64,000 bases of DNA from contig CAXYMM010000001.1 of the NCBI GenBank assembly GCA_964289745.1, forward strand, positions 868,001 to 932,000, written 5' to 3'. This DNA comes from Ekhidna sp964289745. Its GTDB lineage: Bacteria; Bacteroidota; Bacteroidia; Cytophagales; Cyclobacteriaceae. Below the pieces are notes generated by a model. The model ran no database searches. It was not told the origin of the DNA and worked only from the letters and a program-made list of their open reading frames with translations. Shown one piece after another: positions 35,185-44,380 of this stretch (its first letter is position 1; every line of letters begins with the position of its first letter). Position numbers and translations under genes: made by a program.

Positions 35185-35491
35185 ATGAACACCAAGCTAG
35201 GCATTCCCAAAGCTTTTGAAGCTTTGAATACCCAAATTTAAGAACATATAAAACTGATCTAACCTGAAGAATTTGAAAATCATCTTATCAAATTCATGAA
35301 AGAAGATGGGTTCTATCAAAGTTGTATTCCTTTTGAAACAGAAGAAAAATATTACTTGGTAAAAATGACTCGCAAAGAAGTCAACACGCTTATCGAAGAG
35401 GACGATTACTATGATGAAGAAGGGTAACCTGAAAGAGGATATTAAAGAAGCATACGAGGATCGGTTTGGTGAGAAAGGATATGATATTTGA
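35185..35491 (+). pseudogene. decayed small acidic protein gene
   Basis: One frame from ATG 35185 reads MNTKLGIPKAFEALNTQI, a TAA, EHIKLI, a second TAA, then PEEFENHLIKFMKEDGFYQS and on to VNTLIEEDDYYDEEG at 35427. Removing one G from the GGG at 35422-35424 joins this to NLKEDIKEAYEDRFGEKGYDI ending at 35491, giving about 105 residues in all. Two stop codons and one frameshift in an otherwise protein-like, acidic frame mark a dead gene. I do not recognise the family. Confidence 0.55.
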
Positions 35492-35888
35492 TGTTCGTGG
35501 CTAAAAGTGTAAATAATGACCGCCGCATGATGCCACTATCTACTAATTGTAGGGAAGTTCTAAAAAGCATATAAATACTTGGTGCATGTAGTTAGTCCAA
35601 GCTGTATTAGAAGTTATTTCAATGGTGGTATCAGTAGCCATCCTTTTTACATAATTATTAATTTTTTCCAATACTTAAGAATCAATCAAGATAGTTATAG
35701 TCGTATTTCATAGCTACACTATTGAATGACTTAATAAATTCCTTAATTATTTTATTGATATTTTAAGGTGACAAATCTTCTTTACTTTTCAAGTCGGTTT
35801 CAAAAAACATTGTTATTTGATAATGTCCCGTTGGCTAACATGGAGGAAAAAATTGTGCTGCTTTTTCTAAAATGCCTGATTTTTTTAG
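35492..35888. other. spacer downstream of the decayed acidic gene
   Basis: About 400 AT-rich bases between the pseudogene and the converging outer-membrane protein gene. No frame with family similarity, RNA gene or clear terminator was seen on either strand. Confidence 0.5.
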
Positions 35889-36731
35889 CTATAACTCAAA
35901 AAATAATCCGACCTCGTAGGAAGGACTTGCCAAAACTTGCCGACCAGAAAAGGCAGTACCGAGTGCTACACTGAAGCCGTAGCGGTCTTTTATTTTGTAG
36001 ATTGCCTCAGGAGTAAAGCTTAGGAACTCCATATTATTTGCGAAGACTCCTTGTGTCTCACTATCTGTTGGTTTTCCATTTTGCAAAGATTCAATGCCTG
36101 TAAGTCGACAAATCAAAATGAATTTTTTTAGTGTCAAACCTGCTTCCAGCGAAAACCGAAACTCCTCTGAAAAACCATTCGTCCGATTGTTTAGTCCAAT
36201 GGAGGCGTTGGCATAAAAAGGGGCCGGGTAAAAAGAATGCCCCACATCTATCGAAATCATCTGGTTGAACTCCCCATCTCCTGTTTGTAATGTCCCCGTC
36301 TTTCCTCCAGAAGCATTCCCAAACGGTAAGCCGAAGGTAAGCTTAGCACTTACAACGGTAGAACCATTTTGCTTTATGCCATATTTAAAGCCGAGGTTAG
36401 TGTCACCGATAGTCGATACTTCATCGCCTTCAATAAGGTCTCCGTTTTGTCGCTGGAAATTATTCAAGATTGACCGTGTAAAGAAGGGGAAATAGAGCTC
36501 TGTCGTGATTTTATTAGTCAGTCCATACTCACCATAAAGGGCAGTACTGTAGAAAGAAGTTCCAGGATTTATTCGGGTAATGTTGCCTTCGGGGTTAAAG
36601 TACTGGTTCGCTATGATTGCATACTGGCTCAGTTTGAAGAACCCCTTTCCTTTCCTTTTGTTCCAACCGCCACCTGCTAAGAGTACGGAAGAGGTAAGAA
36701 CGAGCGCAATTAAGAAAAATATTTTTCTCAT
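35889..36731 (-). CDS. outer-membrane beta-barrel protein
   Basis: A 280-residue protein with a signal peptide (MRKIFFLIALVLTSSVLLAGG) and alternating amphipathic strands throughout (GFFKLSQYAIIANQYF, STALYGEYGLTNKITTELYF, KLTFGLPFGNASGG), ending in GLFFEL, as expected for an outer-membrane barrel. The layout recalls MetA/transporter-like barrels of unknown solute. It is the last gene of a four-gene minus-strand operon, 34 bases after the DM13 lipoprotein, so it may provide the outer-membrane part of that system. Confidence 0.75.
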   Translation of the reverse strand: MRKIFFLIALVLTSSVLLAGGGWNKRKGKGFFKLSQYAIIANQYFNPEGNITRINPGTSFYSTALYGEYGLTNKITTELYFPFFTRSILNNFQRQNGDLIEGDEVSTIGDTNLGFKYGIKQNGSTVVSAKLTFGLPFGNASGGKTGTLQTGDGEFNQMISIDVGHSFYPAPFYANASIGLNNRTNGFSEEFRFSLEAGLTLKKFILICRLTGIESLQNGKPTDSETQGVFANNMEFLSFTPEAIYKIKDRYGFSVALGTAFSGRQVLASPSYEVGLFFEL

Positions 36732-36765
36732 GAGTTGTGTATTTAAATTCTGATGATAGTCAAAC

Positions 36766-37923
36766 TTAATTATTGAATGCTCCTATTCCTAATCGCACGC
36801 GAAATGGCTCGCACCATATCATCAGGAAGTTATAAGTGGAAATTTCCACAGTCGGATCGATTGCTGAGACATTAATGGAAATATCACCACTTGTACTGGC
36901 ATCACCCAATTTGAGGCCGTTGTTTACATTGGAATTTTGATTTGTCAGGTAAAAATAAGGACCAGGACCGTCAGGTACATAACCTGTGATTGTGAGAATC
37001 ATTTCTCCATTGCTATTTTCAGCTAGCGTGAAATCACCTTCAATATTGTAACCTATTCCCATCAAGGAGCCTGATCTGGAGGTGACTTGCCCCAACTCTA
37101 CCGATACAGTAATAAATGTTGATTTCATTTCTGTTGCCGCTGAAATCGCGACTGAGCCGGTATCGTTAGCAGTAGCTAATCCATCATCATTGATGGAAAT
37201 AATAGAATGGTCGGAGGAGCTCCACGAAACATTTGCAGATGGGTTTAGCGTGCCATCAGAACCATAAAAATCTGCTTCAAATTGAAAAATGTCTCCTTTT
37301 GAGAGAAACTGTGCAAACTTTGTTATCTGTACCTTGGACTCTAGAACGACAGGTTCGTCAGATACGATAAGATTAGTAGTGCTGGTAACACCTGAAAACA
37401 TAACGGAAATATCCGTTTCACCAGCACGCTTGGCGGTGACTATTCCTTTGTTATTCACCGTTGCAATATCAATATTCGATGAAGACCAAACTACTTGAAC
37501 GGTATTATCCACAACACCTTGTAAATCGATAAAGTTGAATTTAAAAGGGGTGGAACTACCAGTTTGGAGTTGTGGGGTAAAGCCTGAAATTTTAAGAGAA
37601 CCTCTGGAAGCAAGCGTCTCAATTTCCTTCGAGGCACGAAGTCCTTTGGCTGAGGCATTGATTATAACCGACCCTTCAGCATGAATGGTTGCTGTATTTT
37701 TCGAGAAGGAGAGAATCTCTGTATTGGAGCTTTCCCATTCAATGGTTGTTTCAGCAGGCTCTCCTGTATGGTCGGTATATGTGGCACTCAATGAGTAAGA
37801 ACCATCTACTCGAAAGTCGACCTCTGAGACAGAGTTGTCGATCATAAGCGTGGGTGCAAAAGGGTCTTCAATATCTGTCTGGATACAGCTAGTGATAAGA
37901 AAAAGGAATGAAAGCTTCTTCAT
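36766..37923 (-). CDS. lipoprotein with Big-2 repeats and a C-terminal DM13 domain
   Basis: The 385-residue protein has a lipobox (FLFLITSC), three Ig-like Big-2 repeats at about 25-110, 110-190 and 195-275 (each with the WSSSN...I..V...G...A pattern, for example VVWSSSNIDIATVNNKGIV), and a C-terminal DM13-type domain at about 280-385 (GYNIEGDFTLAENSNGEMIL ... YNFLMIWCEPFRVRLGIGAF). DM13 domains carry a nearly invariant cysteine, here WCEPF, and have been proposed to act in redox or electron transfer. Nine bases separate it from the upstream [4Fe-4S] gene. Location should be a membrane surface facing the periplasm or outside. Confidence 0.78.
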   Translation of the reverse strand: MKKLSFLFLITSCIQTDIEDPFAPTLMIDNSVSEVDFRVDGSYSLSATYTDHTGEPAETTIEWESSNTEILSFSKNTATIHAEGSVIINASAKGLRASKEIETLASRGSLKISGFTPQLQTGSSTPFKFNFIDLQGVVDNTVQVVWSSSNIDIATVNNKGIVTAKRAGETDISVMFSGVTSTTNLIVSDEPVVLESKVQITKFAQFLSKGDIFQFEADFYGSDGTLNPSANVSWSSSDHSIISINDDGLATANDTGSVAISAATEMKSTFITVSVELGQVTSRSGSLMGIGYNIEGDFTLAENSNGEMILTITGYVPDGPGPYFYLTNQNSNVNNGLKLGDASTSGDISINVSAIDPTVEISTYNFLMIWCEPFRVRLGIGAFNN

Positions 37924-37932
37924 CTGCGATTA

Positions 37933-39678
37933 TTATTTAGTGTTCATTATATTAACATTTCCTAGCAAAACAGGTTGATTGTATCGATTTTCCTCATCAC
38001 GATTTTCAAGGTTAAGGACGCCACGCGGACAAACCGCCGAACACACGCCGCACCCTACACAAGACGAGCGTATTATATTTTGGCCTCTTTGTGCGTAAGC
38101 TCTCACATCTATTCCCATTTCACAGTAGGTAGAACAGTTGCCACAGGAAATGCACTGACCGCCGTTTGTCGTGATCCTGAATTTTGATTTGACACGTTGT
38201 ACCAACCCCAAGTAAGCGGCTAGTGGGCATCCAAAACGACACCATACCCTATTGCCCATAAAAGGATAGAAGCCAGTTCCAATTACACCAGAAAAAATAG
38301 AACCGATCATAAAGCCATAAACGGTACGAATATCTCCACTCGAGAAACTGAATTTATTACCATCCACAGGTATGTATTTGGCAAAAATAGAGACTTCACT
38401 AAATGTGATGCCAAGAGCTAAAAACCCTACAATACCTAATGTAACATTTCTAACTTTATTTCCCTTCATATAGGAGAAATTCCTTCTATGATAGGTGTAA
38501 AGACCACCTCCGATGATGACCATCACCCCAAGCACAATCCATTTATTGATGATGAAATAAAAATCTCCACCGAAAAAATTATAGATCACTAGGGCGGTCA
38601 TGGCGATACCAAAAACGAAGACTCCATAAATTGAAACCCTTTCGATCTGCCAGGCTTCTGTGGATTTATCAGAAAGTTGTCGGAAGGGGTCGCCAGCAGT
38701 CTCAGCAAGCCCACCACATCCACACACCCAAGAGCAATACCATCTCTTACCGAAGAAATAGACAAAGACAGGAACCCCAACAGCAAAGAGCGTAATTCCC
38801 CATGCAAACATGAAAATACCTAATCCACCAGATTGTGTAAGCATATTGATGTGCCATGCATCGAAAAAGTCATAGTCTAATGGCCACATGTTTTTAAAAT
38901 CGTAATATGGCTGATTTAGCCTTACCAAGATTTCTGGAATGACAAAAGCAAACGCAAGCTGAAAGAACATAACTGAAAGCGTTCTAAATTGCTGGTACTT
39001 GCTATGCCTGTATTTGATCAGCATTCTAAAGCCCATTACCACTACCGAGAAAGTGTATAAAAAACCGTAAAGGAACCATTGGCTAGAAGAGGCAGAGGGG
39101 TTAAGGATTTTTTGAATGGGATCTACGATGATAATCCAGTTGGTGATGTAGGCAGGAAAAAAATAAAGTAATATATAAAAGACCACCAGAAATGTACCGA
39201 GCAAGATTCCGATCCATCCGCGATTATTCAATGCATGGTTAAAAATATGGTTATGCTTAATTCCTGGAGGGCTGCCTAACCTAGCTTGTGGAAAAATGAA
39301 CATCAATGCACCAAGAGTTCCAACCCCGTAAATCAATACAAACAATAGCGATTTATTTTCAGCTACTGCCCCGGTTGCTGAAGCCCTTACCAAGGCACTG
39401 GCATAGTCATCGTAGATAACATCGTCCCAGCGTTGTTCAGCTCTTGCTTTCAAATTTATTTCTTCAATTCCTTTTTTAAGGTGGTTCACAAATACGATAC
39501 TTGAACGATACGATGTATCAAAATCAAAAGCGTCTTCAATCAATTTCTGATGTGTGGGTTTTACGATAGACTTAAAAGCTTTTTCGGTTAGTTTGAAGCT
39601 ACCCATAAAAAAGGAACAAAGGAAGAGTCCTAAGGAGAAGAGGAATAAAACAAGTCCTGTATATCTGATGGCTCTCAT
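37933..39678 (-). CDS. polytopic [4Fe-4S] membrane protein (NosR/NapH-like)
   Basis: The 581-residue protein has an N-terminal helix, a periplasmic loop (about 30-105), then roughly ten helices, with cysteine motifs RWYCSWVCGCGG near residue 313 and RVWCRFGCP near 477 and a C-terminal double ferredoxin domain: CISCGNCSTYCEMG near 507 and CVGCGVCSAVCPRG near 537. NosR/NapH/RdxA-type proteins move electrons between the cytoplasmic or quinone side and periplasmic acceptors. The stop of the oxidoreductase gene lies two bases upstream of its start, and the DM13 lipoprotein follows after nine, so the three are co-translated. The FMN-binding domain of true NosR is not seen. Confidence 0.88.
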   Translation of the reverse strand: MRAIRYTGLVLFLFSLGLFLCSFFMGSFKLTEKAFKSIVKPTHQKLIEDAFDFDTSYRSSIVFVNHLKKGIEEINLKARAEQRWDDVIYDDYASALVRASATGAVAENKSLLFVLIYGVGTLGALMFIFPQARLGSPPGIKHNHIFNHALNNRGWIGILLGTFLVVFYILLYFFPAYITNWIIIVDPIQKILNPSASSSQWFLYGFLYTFSVVVMGFRMLIKYRHSKYQQFRTLSVMFFQLAFAFVIPEILVRLNQPYYDFKNMWPLDYDFFDAWHINMLTQSGGLGIFMFAWGITLFAVGVPVFVYFFGKRWYCSWVCGCGGLAETAGDPFRQLSDKSTEAWQIERVSIYGVFVFGIAMTALVIYNFFGGDFYFIINKWIVLGVMVIIGGGLYTYHRRNFSYMKGNKVRNVTLGIVGFLALGITFSEVSIFAKYIPVDGNKFSFSSGDIRTVYGFMIGSIFSGVIGTGFYPFMGNRVWCRFGCPLAAYLGLVQRVKSKFRITTNGGQCISCGNCSTYCEMGIDVRAYAQRGQNIIRSSCVGCGVCSAVCPRGVLNLENRDEENRYNQPVLLGNVNIMNTK

Positions 39679-39680
39679 AT

Positions 39681-41012
39681 TTATCTAAATATCTTTCTCA
39701 GGAATCTTTTTTTTCCAACAGATACGGGCTTAGCGGGGAATTGCTGGTTGTATTGGCTTTGGATATCCCCTTCATATCGTTTGGAGAACTCTGGGTCGAA
39801 GTTGGCATTCTCGAGATTTTCAATCACATATTTGAGTGTTTTCTTCTCTTCTAACCATTTATTCCAAACTTCGTGCCTATTTCGGATGCCAAAAAGATTA
39901 ATACCATTCACAATGTGGCTCTCTTTATTAAAGATAATCTTGATACACTTTCGATGATCTTCACACTCCCAGTAGAAGTGACCTTCATTTTCCTTAAGAT
40001 GGTTGAGTACAATTCCGTAGGTCTGATATTCGATATCAAAAAATTTGGCTGAGTTGAACCAGATGCCAGGTTGGTATTTAGTTTGTGTGCCAGTTACAGT
40101 TTGTGCCACAGTCTCTCCCATCATTCTTGCCGAATACCAAACAGCTTCTGTAGCCCTTCTGTGAGGGGTATGATTTTTTCTTTGTACGCAGTCCCCAATG
40201 GCATAAACATCTGGGTAATTAGTTTGCAGGTATTCATCAACAAGAATCCCTCGATCAGATTCGATAGCTGATTCTTTGACCAAGTCTATGTTTGGATGTA
40301 CTCCCACGGTCAGGCCAACAAATTGGCATCTTATGGTATCACCATTTTTGGTTTTGATGGCCTTAACGCTACCATCATTGTCTCCTATAATCTCTTTGAG
40401 TTCTACTTCTTTTTGCAAGTCGATACGATGCTCGAGAATATGCTGGTCTAGCAACTTTGCTTCTTCTATGGGTAGAACTCCGCCCCAAAAATGTTTCTCT
40501 CGAATAAGGTAAGTAACTGAAATATTTCGAGAATGGAGCATTTCAGCCATTTCTATCCCAATGAGCCCGCCTCCTACAATTACCGCATTACTTACATTTT
40601 TAGTATTCTCTTCCATCAACTCTAAATCCTGATAAGAATATAAGCCTTGCACGCCCTTGAGATTTTGACCTGGCCATCCGAATTTGTTAGAACGACTTCC
40701 AGTAGCGAGAATTAGTTTATCGTAAGTCAAATCATGACCTTCCGAAAAGTTTACTTTTTTATTAGCGTAATCAACAGCTGAAACCCATGAGCGACTCAGC
40801 TCAATGCGGTTTTTCTCCCAAAACCAATCTTCATAGGGTTTCGTATGGCGGTATTCCATATGCCCCATATAAATGTACATAAGAGCTGTTCTAGAAAAAA
40901 AATAATCTGTTTCACCAGAAATGACAGTGATACGATCGTCAGATAATTTTCTAATATTTCTTGCAGCGGTGATGCCTGCTATTCCGTTCCCGATGATGAC
41001 GATGTGTTGCAT
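39681..41012 (-). CDS. FAD-dependent NAD(P)H oxidoreductase (nitrite/ferredoxin reductase-like)
   Basis: A 443-residue two-dinucleotide-binding oxidoreductase: FAD site VIIGNGIAGITAARNIRK at the N-terminus, LILATGSRSNKFGWPGQN near residue 102, NAD(P) site AVIVGGGLIGIEMAEML near 147, and the second FAD motif DVYAIGDCVQRKN near 270. It should take electrons from NAD(P)H in the cytoplasm. Gene order makes the adjacent membrane [4Fe-4S] protein its likely partner. ATG 41012 (MQHIVIIG) is chosen because the FAD motif directly follows; an in-frame start 25 codons earlier would lie inside the palindromic upstream region. Confidence 0.88.
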   Translation of the reverse strand: MQHIVIIGNGIAGITAARNIRKLSDDRITVISGETDYFFSRTALMYIYMGHMEYRHTKPYEDWFWEKNRIELSRSWVSAVDYANKKVNFSEGHDLTYDKLILATGSRSNKFGWPGQNLKGVQGLYSYQDLELMEENTKNVSNAVIVGGGLIGIEMAEMLHSRNISVTYLIREKHFWGGVLPIEEAKLLDQHILEHRIDLQKEVELKEIIGDNDGSVKAIKTKNGDTIRCQFVGLTVGVHPNIDLVKESAIESDRGILVDEYLQTNYPDVYAIGDCVQRKNHTPHRRATEAVWYSARMMGETVAQTVTGTQTKYQPGIWFNSAKFFDIEYQTYGIVLNHLKENEGHFYWECEDHRKCIKIIFNKESHIVNGINLFGIRNRHEVWNKWLEEKKTLKYVIENLENANFDPEFSKRYEGDIQSQYNQQFPAKPVSVGKKRFLRKIFR

Positions 41013-41017
41013 ATATT

Positions 41018-41053
41018 CATTATTAAAAATAATGATAATACGTTTACATGTAA
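41018..41053 (-). promoter_or_regulatory. paired palindromes upstream of the oxidoreductase operon
   Basis: Directly before the first gene are CATTATT-AAA-AATAATG (41018-41034), a perfect 7-3-7 palindrome, and TTACATGTAA (41044-41053), a perfect 10-base palindrome. The first overlaps AATAATGATAAT, which recalls half of a Fur box; the second overlaps a weak promoter (on the minus strand TTG, 20 bases, TAAAGTTA). They are candidate operators; the regulator is unknown. Confidence 0.35.
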
Positions 41054-41230
41054 CTTTAATGCTTCTATGTCGTATTGTCAACTTCACAATGTAAAAATTT
41101 TGAACTTTTATATCCCGATCTGGTCATTCGTGTAAGTTTATCATGTCAAATGGGTAGGAGGAATAACGCAAAACGTACCTTTTTTCGTTAAGGATATGAT
41201 TGATTATCCCATCCATGGAAGAGTCCTTTT

Positions 41231-41956
41231 TTATTTTAATATTTCTTTATCAATGTGCAGGTACTTCTGAACAATTCCATCTTTTATTAGTTTTTTTGGA
41301 TTCCCGACTACAAATTCCATCCCAGAATCCATACACCAAAACGTATTGCAATATTTAGCGGCTAAACTTACTTCATGAGTGGACATTAAGACGCTTTTTT
41401 CTTGATTAGCTATTTTCTTTAGAAGCTCTAAAACATCAATTTTATTTTTTAAATCAAGGTGAGAAGTGGGTTCATCCAGTATGATTACGTCCGTATCCTG
41501 AACCAATGCTCGGGCAATCATAGCTTTTTGTAATTGTCCATCACTTATCTCGAACAGCTTCTTGTTAGCGAGGTAGTTGATTTCCATCAATGAAAGTGCC
41601 TCCTCAATCTTCTTTTTATCTTCTTCTGTTAGGTAGCCAAGCCATCCAGTGTAAGGATGTCGACCCAAGGCCAGAAGTTCAACGACGGAAAGATTCAAAG
41701 TGTCTGGTTTTCCAGTTAGAACAATGCTAATGGACTTAGCTAATCCTTCGGAATTTTCAATTTTCTTTTCGTTGAAATGAATTTCTCCTGAAAGCTTAGC
41801 CTGAAGGCCAACTAAGGTTCTAATCAAGGTGGATTTCCCTACCCCATTCTGACCAATTAGACCCACTAAATCACCCAATTCTAATTCAAGCGATAACTCT
41901 TTACACAGAACTTTTTCTCCGTAACCGATAGACAGATTATTGGTTGATAGCCCCAT
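41231..41956 (-). CDS. btuD: vitamin B12 ABC transporter ATP-binding protein
   Basis: A 241-residue ABC ATPase of the iron-siderophore/B12 class: Walker A IGQNGVGKSTLIRTL near residue 34, signature region ISDGQLQKAMIARAL near 136 (LSGGQ reads ISDGQ), Walker B DVIILDEPTSHLDL near 156, and the switch histidine in MSTHEVSLA. It drives uptake through the BtuC permease next to it. B12 as substrate is inferred from the neighbouring cobalamin riboswitch and btuB. Its start overlaps the btuC stop by one base. Confidence 0.85.
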   Translation of the reverse strand: MGLSTNNLSIGYGEKVLCKELSLELELGDLVGLIGQNGVGKSTLIRTLVGLQAKLSGEIHFNEKKIENSEGLAKSISIVLTGKPDTLNLSVVELLALGRHPYTGWLGYLTEEDKKKIEEALSLMEINYLANKKLFEISDGQLQKAMIARALVQDTDVIILDEPTSHLDLKNKIDVLELLKKIANQEKSVLMSTHEVSLAAKYCNTFWCMDSGMEFVVGNPKKLIKDGIVQKYLHIDKEILK

Positions 41957-43011
41957 TAGAATCGGTAGTTTATGTTGGATTTTCTCAAAATTAGCCAGAT
42001 AACGAAAGGAGCTCCAAACATGGAGGTAATGGCATTGATTGGAAGTATAAATTCCGACCCAGGAAGTTGTGCAATTATATCAAAAACCAATAAAAAGAGG
42101 GCACCCAGTAATATGACAATTGGGGTTAGCAACAGATGATTTGAAGTATTAAAGAGTATCCTGCCAATATGAGGAATGGCCAATCCAATAAAGGCAATAG
42201 GTCCACAGAAAGCGGTAACCGTTCCAGCGAGTATGCTAGTGTTGATAATGATTAGGGTTCGCGATTTTTGGAGGTTAAGACCAGAAGACTTGGCGTAATC
42301 TTCTCCTATGAGGATCAGATTGAGTGGTTTGGAAAGTAGAAAAGATCCCAGAAGTGAAAGGGTTAAGATTGGGACCATTATGTACAATTCTTGCCACGAC
42401 AAACCACCCAAGCTTCCAAATGACCAAATGATATAGGCCTGAATATTCTCAGCCCTACTAAAGTATTGCAAAATTGCGACAAGCGCACTCACTACTGATC
42501 CAAACATTAATCCAATGATAAGCAATGAAATGCTTGATCTTATCCGAAAAGATGCAACCAACACTACTCCTAAAACAACAAAAGAACCTAGCGCAGAGGC
42601 TGAGACGAGCAACCAACTTCTTCCAATCCCTGAAAATTCAATGAAGCCCCCTATCCAAATACCCAAGAAGATAACAATCGCAACCCCTAGTCCTGCCCCA
42701 GAACTTATTCCAAGAATGAATGGACCTGCGAGCGGGTTTCTAAAAAGGGTCTGCATTTGCAGCCCACTGATCGCCAACGCACTTCCCGCAAGCATCGCAG
42801 TAAGTGCTTTTGGAATTCGAAAATCTAGAATGATACGCTCCCAAATCTTGTTTTCTGAACTCTCCCACAAAGATAAAAATATCTGTGAAAGAGGGATTTG
42901 AACCGATCCTAGTGTAAGGCTTAGGAAGAATGTAAAAAGCAAAACCAACAGGAGAAGAGTAAAAATTCTTATCCATTTTTTGGTATTTGTCTCCATTTGA
43001 GCTTCTATCAC
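41956..43011 (-). CDS. btuC: vitamin B12 ABC transporter permease (FecCD family)
   Basis: A 351-residue permease with about ten helices and the FecCD pattern: RIPKALTAMLAGSALAISGLQMQTLFRNPLAGPFILG near residue 65 (given in parts), GSVVSALVAILQYFS, WSFGSLGG near 190, the ATPase-contact loop near GEDYAKSSGLN 235, and FIGLAIPHIGRILF near 275. It forms the inner-membrane channel. A GTG at 43011 overlaps the btuF stop (GTGA); ATG 42996, five codons later, is an alternative start. Confidence 0.85.
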   Translation of the reverse strand: MIEAQMETNTKKWIRIFTLLLLVLLFTFFLSLTLGSVQIPLSQIFLSLWESSENKIWERIILDFRIPKALTAMLAGSALAISGLQMQTLFRNPLAGPFILGISSGAGLGVAIVIFLGIWIGGFIEFSGIGRSWLLVSASALGSFVVLGVVLVASFRIRSSISLLIIGLMFGSVVSALVAILQYFSRAENIQAYIIWSFGSLGGLSWQELYIMVPILTLSLLGSFLLSKPLNLILIGEDYAKSSGLNLQKSRTLIIINTSILAGTVTAFCGPIAFIGLAIPHIGRILFNTSNHLLLTPIVILLGALFLLVFDIIAQLPGSEFILPINAITSMFGAPFVIWLILRKSNINYRF

Positions 43012-44069
43012 AGCAGTCTCTGGAAATATACTGTCTCATAGTCTGGAAGCAGAGTAGGATGAAGCACTTTGATGAGATCAGAAAGAACAATATCTGGACG
43101 GGAATAAGCAGACTCAAAGAATTCAATTCCACCGTTGAGTCCAATTTTTTTATTGTAGCTGTAAACCTTCTGTATTTTAAATGCATTAAAGTTTGCGTAA
43201 CGATCATCTTGTGCTCTTAATTGGCTCATCTTTTTAGCAGCCCCAACACCTATCCAGTAATCTGCATTGTGGCCTTTTTCATAAACCGCTTCGAAACTTA
43301 GCTCCAGCGCACCAGTGGTTTCGGACTCTTTCCACAAGTAATCACCACCAGCATCATTATAAAATTGAGCGGCCCAGTTTTGCCCTCCTGGCAAGTACCA
43401 TGTATCACCATATGCAATCCCGCTAAGGATAGTAGGTCTGTTTTTTAGCTTTTCAGTCATCTCTGCAAGCGAGTAATAATTTTTTTCGATCGCTCGAAAG
43501 ATCGAATCGGCTCTTTTTTGTTTTCCAAGAAGGACTCCAAAAAATTTGATGTACTCTGCTCTTCCCAGTGGGGTCTGCTCTAAATAATCCGAGTTGTAAA
43601 TAACGGGAATACCGAGCTTTTCTATTTTGTCGAGGCTATTCGATTCACTACCTGAATCAAAACCGATCACAGCATCTGGTTTAAGCCCAATCAATAGTTC
43701 TATATTCAGACTTTGCCCATTCCCTAGGTCTTTAATGGATCCGTTTTCGATACGATTGATAAAATTAGCTGAGGAAATAAAATTAGCATTGGGAAATCCG
43801 ACCAGAACGTCTTCTGCATGTAGCAATTCAAAATAGGGGAGGTGAGAAGTAGAGGTGCAGATGACACGCTTTAATGGGTGGTTGAATTCAAATTCTTTTG
43901 AGACAGTGGCTTTTGGCCAAGGTTGCGTATTTATAAGCGTAGTAGCATCAGCACCTGTTTTGATTTTGAAAGTAGAGGCGTAGGATAAGTCCGCTTTGGA
44001 AACAAAAGCTTCTTCATTCTTTGATTGACAGGCAACCAAAACGATCAGTAATATTAAAAACACTTTCAT
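43008..44069 (-). CDS. btuF: vitamin B12 ABC transporter substrate-binding lipoprotein
   Basis: The 353-residue lipoprotein (lipobox IVLVACQS) has the two-lobe helical-backbone fold of cluster A binding proteins: VICTSTSHLPYFELLHAEDVLVG near residue 70, LNIELLIGLKPDAVIGFDS near 115, LGIPVIYNSDYLEQTPLGRAEYIKFFGVLLGKQ near 140 (in parts), and GGQNWAAQFYNDAGGDYLW near 230. It passes B12 from the outer-membrane receptor to BtuCD. ATG 44069 begins the signal peptide; the upstream in-frame codons run into the antisense of the riboswitch. It is the first gene of the btuFCD operon. Confidence 0.85.
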   Translation of the reverse strand: MKVFLILLIVLVACQSKNEEAFVSKADLSYASTFKIKTGADATTLINTQPWPKATVSKEFEFNHPLKRVICTSTSHLPYFELLHAEDVLVGFPNANFISSANFINRIENGSIKDLGNGQSLNIELLIGLKPDAVIGFDSGSESNSLDKIEKLGIPVIYNSDYLEQTPLGRAEYIKFFGVLLGKQKRADSIFRAIEKNYYSLAEMTEKLKNRPTILSGIAYGDTWYLPGGQNWAAQFYNDAGGDYLWKESETTGALELSFEAVYEKGHNADYWIGVGAAKKMSQLRAQDDRYANFNAFKIQKVYSYNKKIGLNGGIEFFESAYSRPDIVLSDLIKVLHPTLLPDYETVYFQRLL

Positions 44070-44114
44070 AGCAGACAAAAGTAGGAGACTCTGGTAAAAT
44101 GCGTAAGTTTGATA

Positions 44115-44300
44115 CGAATTTTGGTTTTTCAACACCATTTGCATGGGTTGAGGATTAAAAGGGAATGCTGTGAAAATCAGCAACTGTCCCCGCAACTGTA
44201 AGTCTTAAAAAAGGCTTTAACCTGCAAATCCACTGCTTCGATTCGTTGAGGTGGGAAGGAAGTTAAAGTAAGACGAGTCAGGAGACCTGCCAAGACGAAA
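44115..44300 (+). promoter_or_regulatory. cobalamin riboswitch
   Basis: The leader of btuB contains the conserved core of the AdoCbl riboswitch: GGGAATGCTGTGAAAATCAG (44161-44180), the CCCCGCAACTGTAAG segment (44188-44202) and the B12 box GTCAGGAGACCTGCC (44277-44291). About 90 bases follow before the btuB ATG and can form the expression platform, with AAGCTTC (44314) able to pair near AAGCTCC (44343). It should shut off receptor synthesis when B12 is plentiful. Boundaries are approximate. Confidence 0.95.
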
Positions 44301-44380
44301 TATTCGAGATCTAAGCTTCGGGTGAAAGCAGAGGATAAGGGTAAGCTCCATTCTTTCTTCGAGGCTTATAGTAAAATGCT

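Noticed and set aside
35209..35227. 8-bp palindrome CAAAGCTT-TTG-AAGCTTTG
   Set aside because: It falls within the codons of the decayed acidic gene and is probably incidental.
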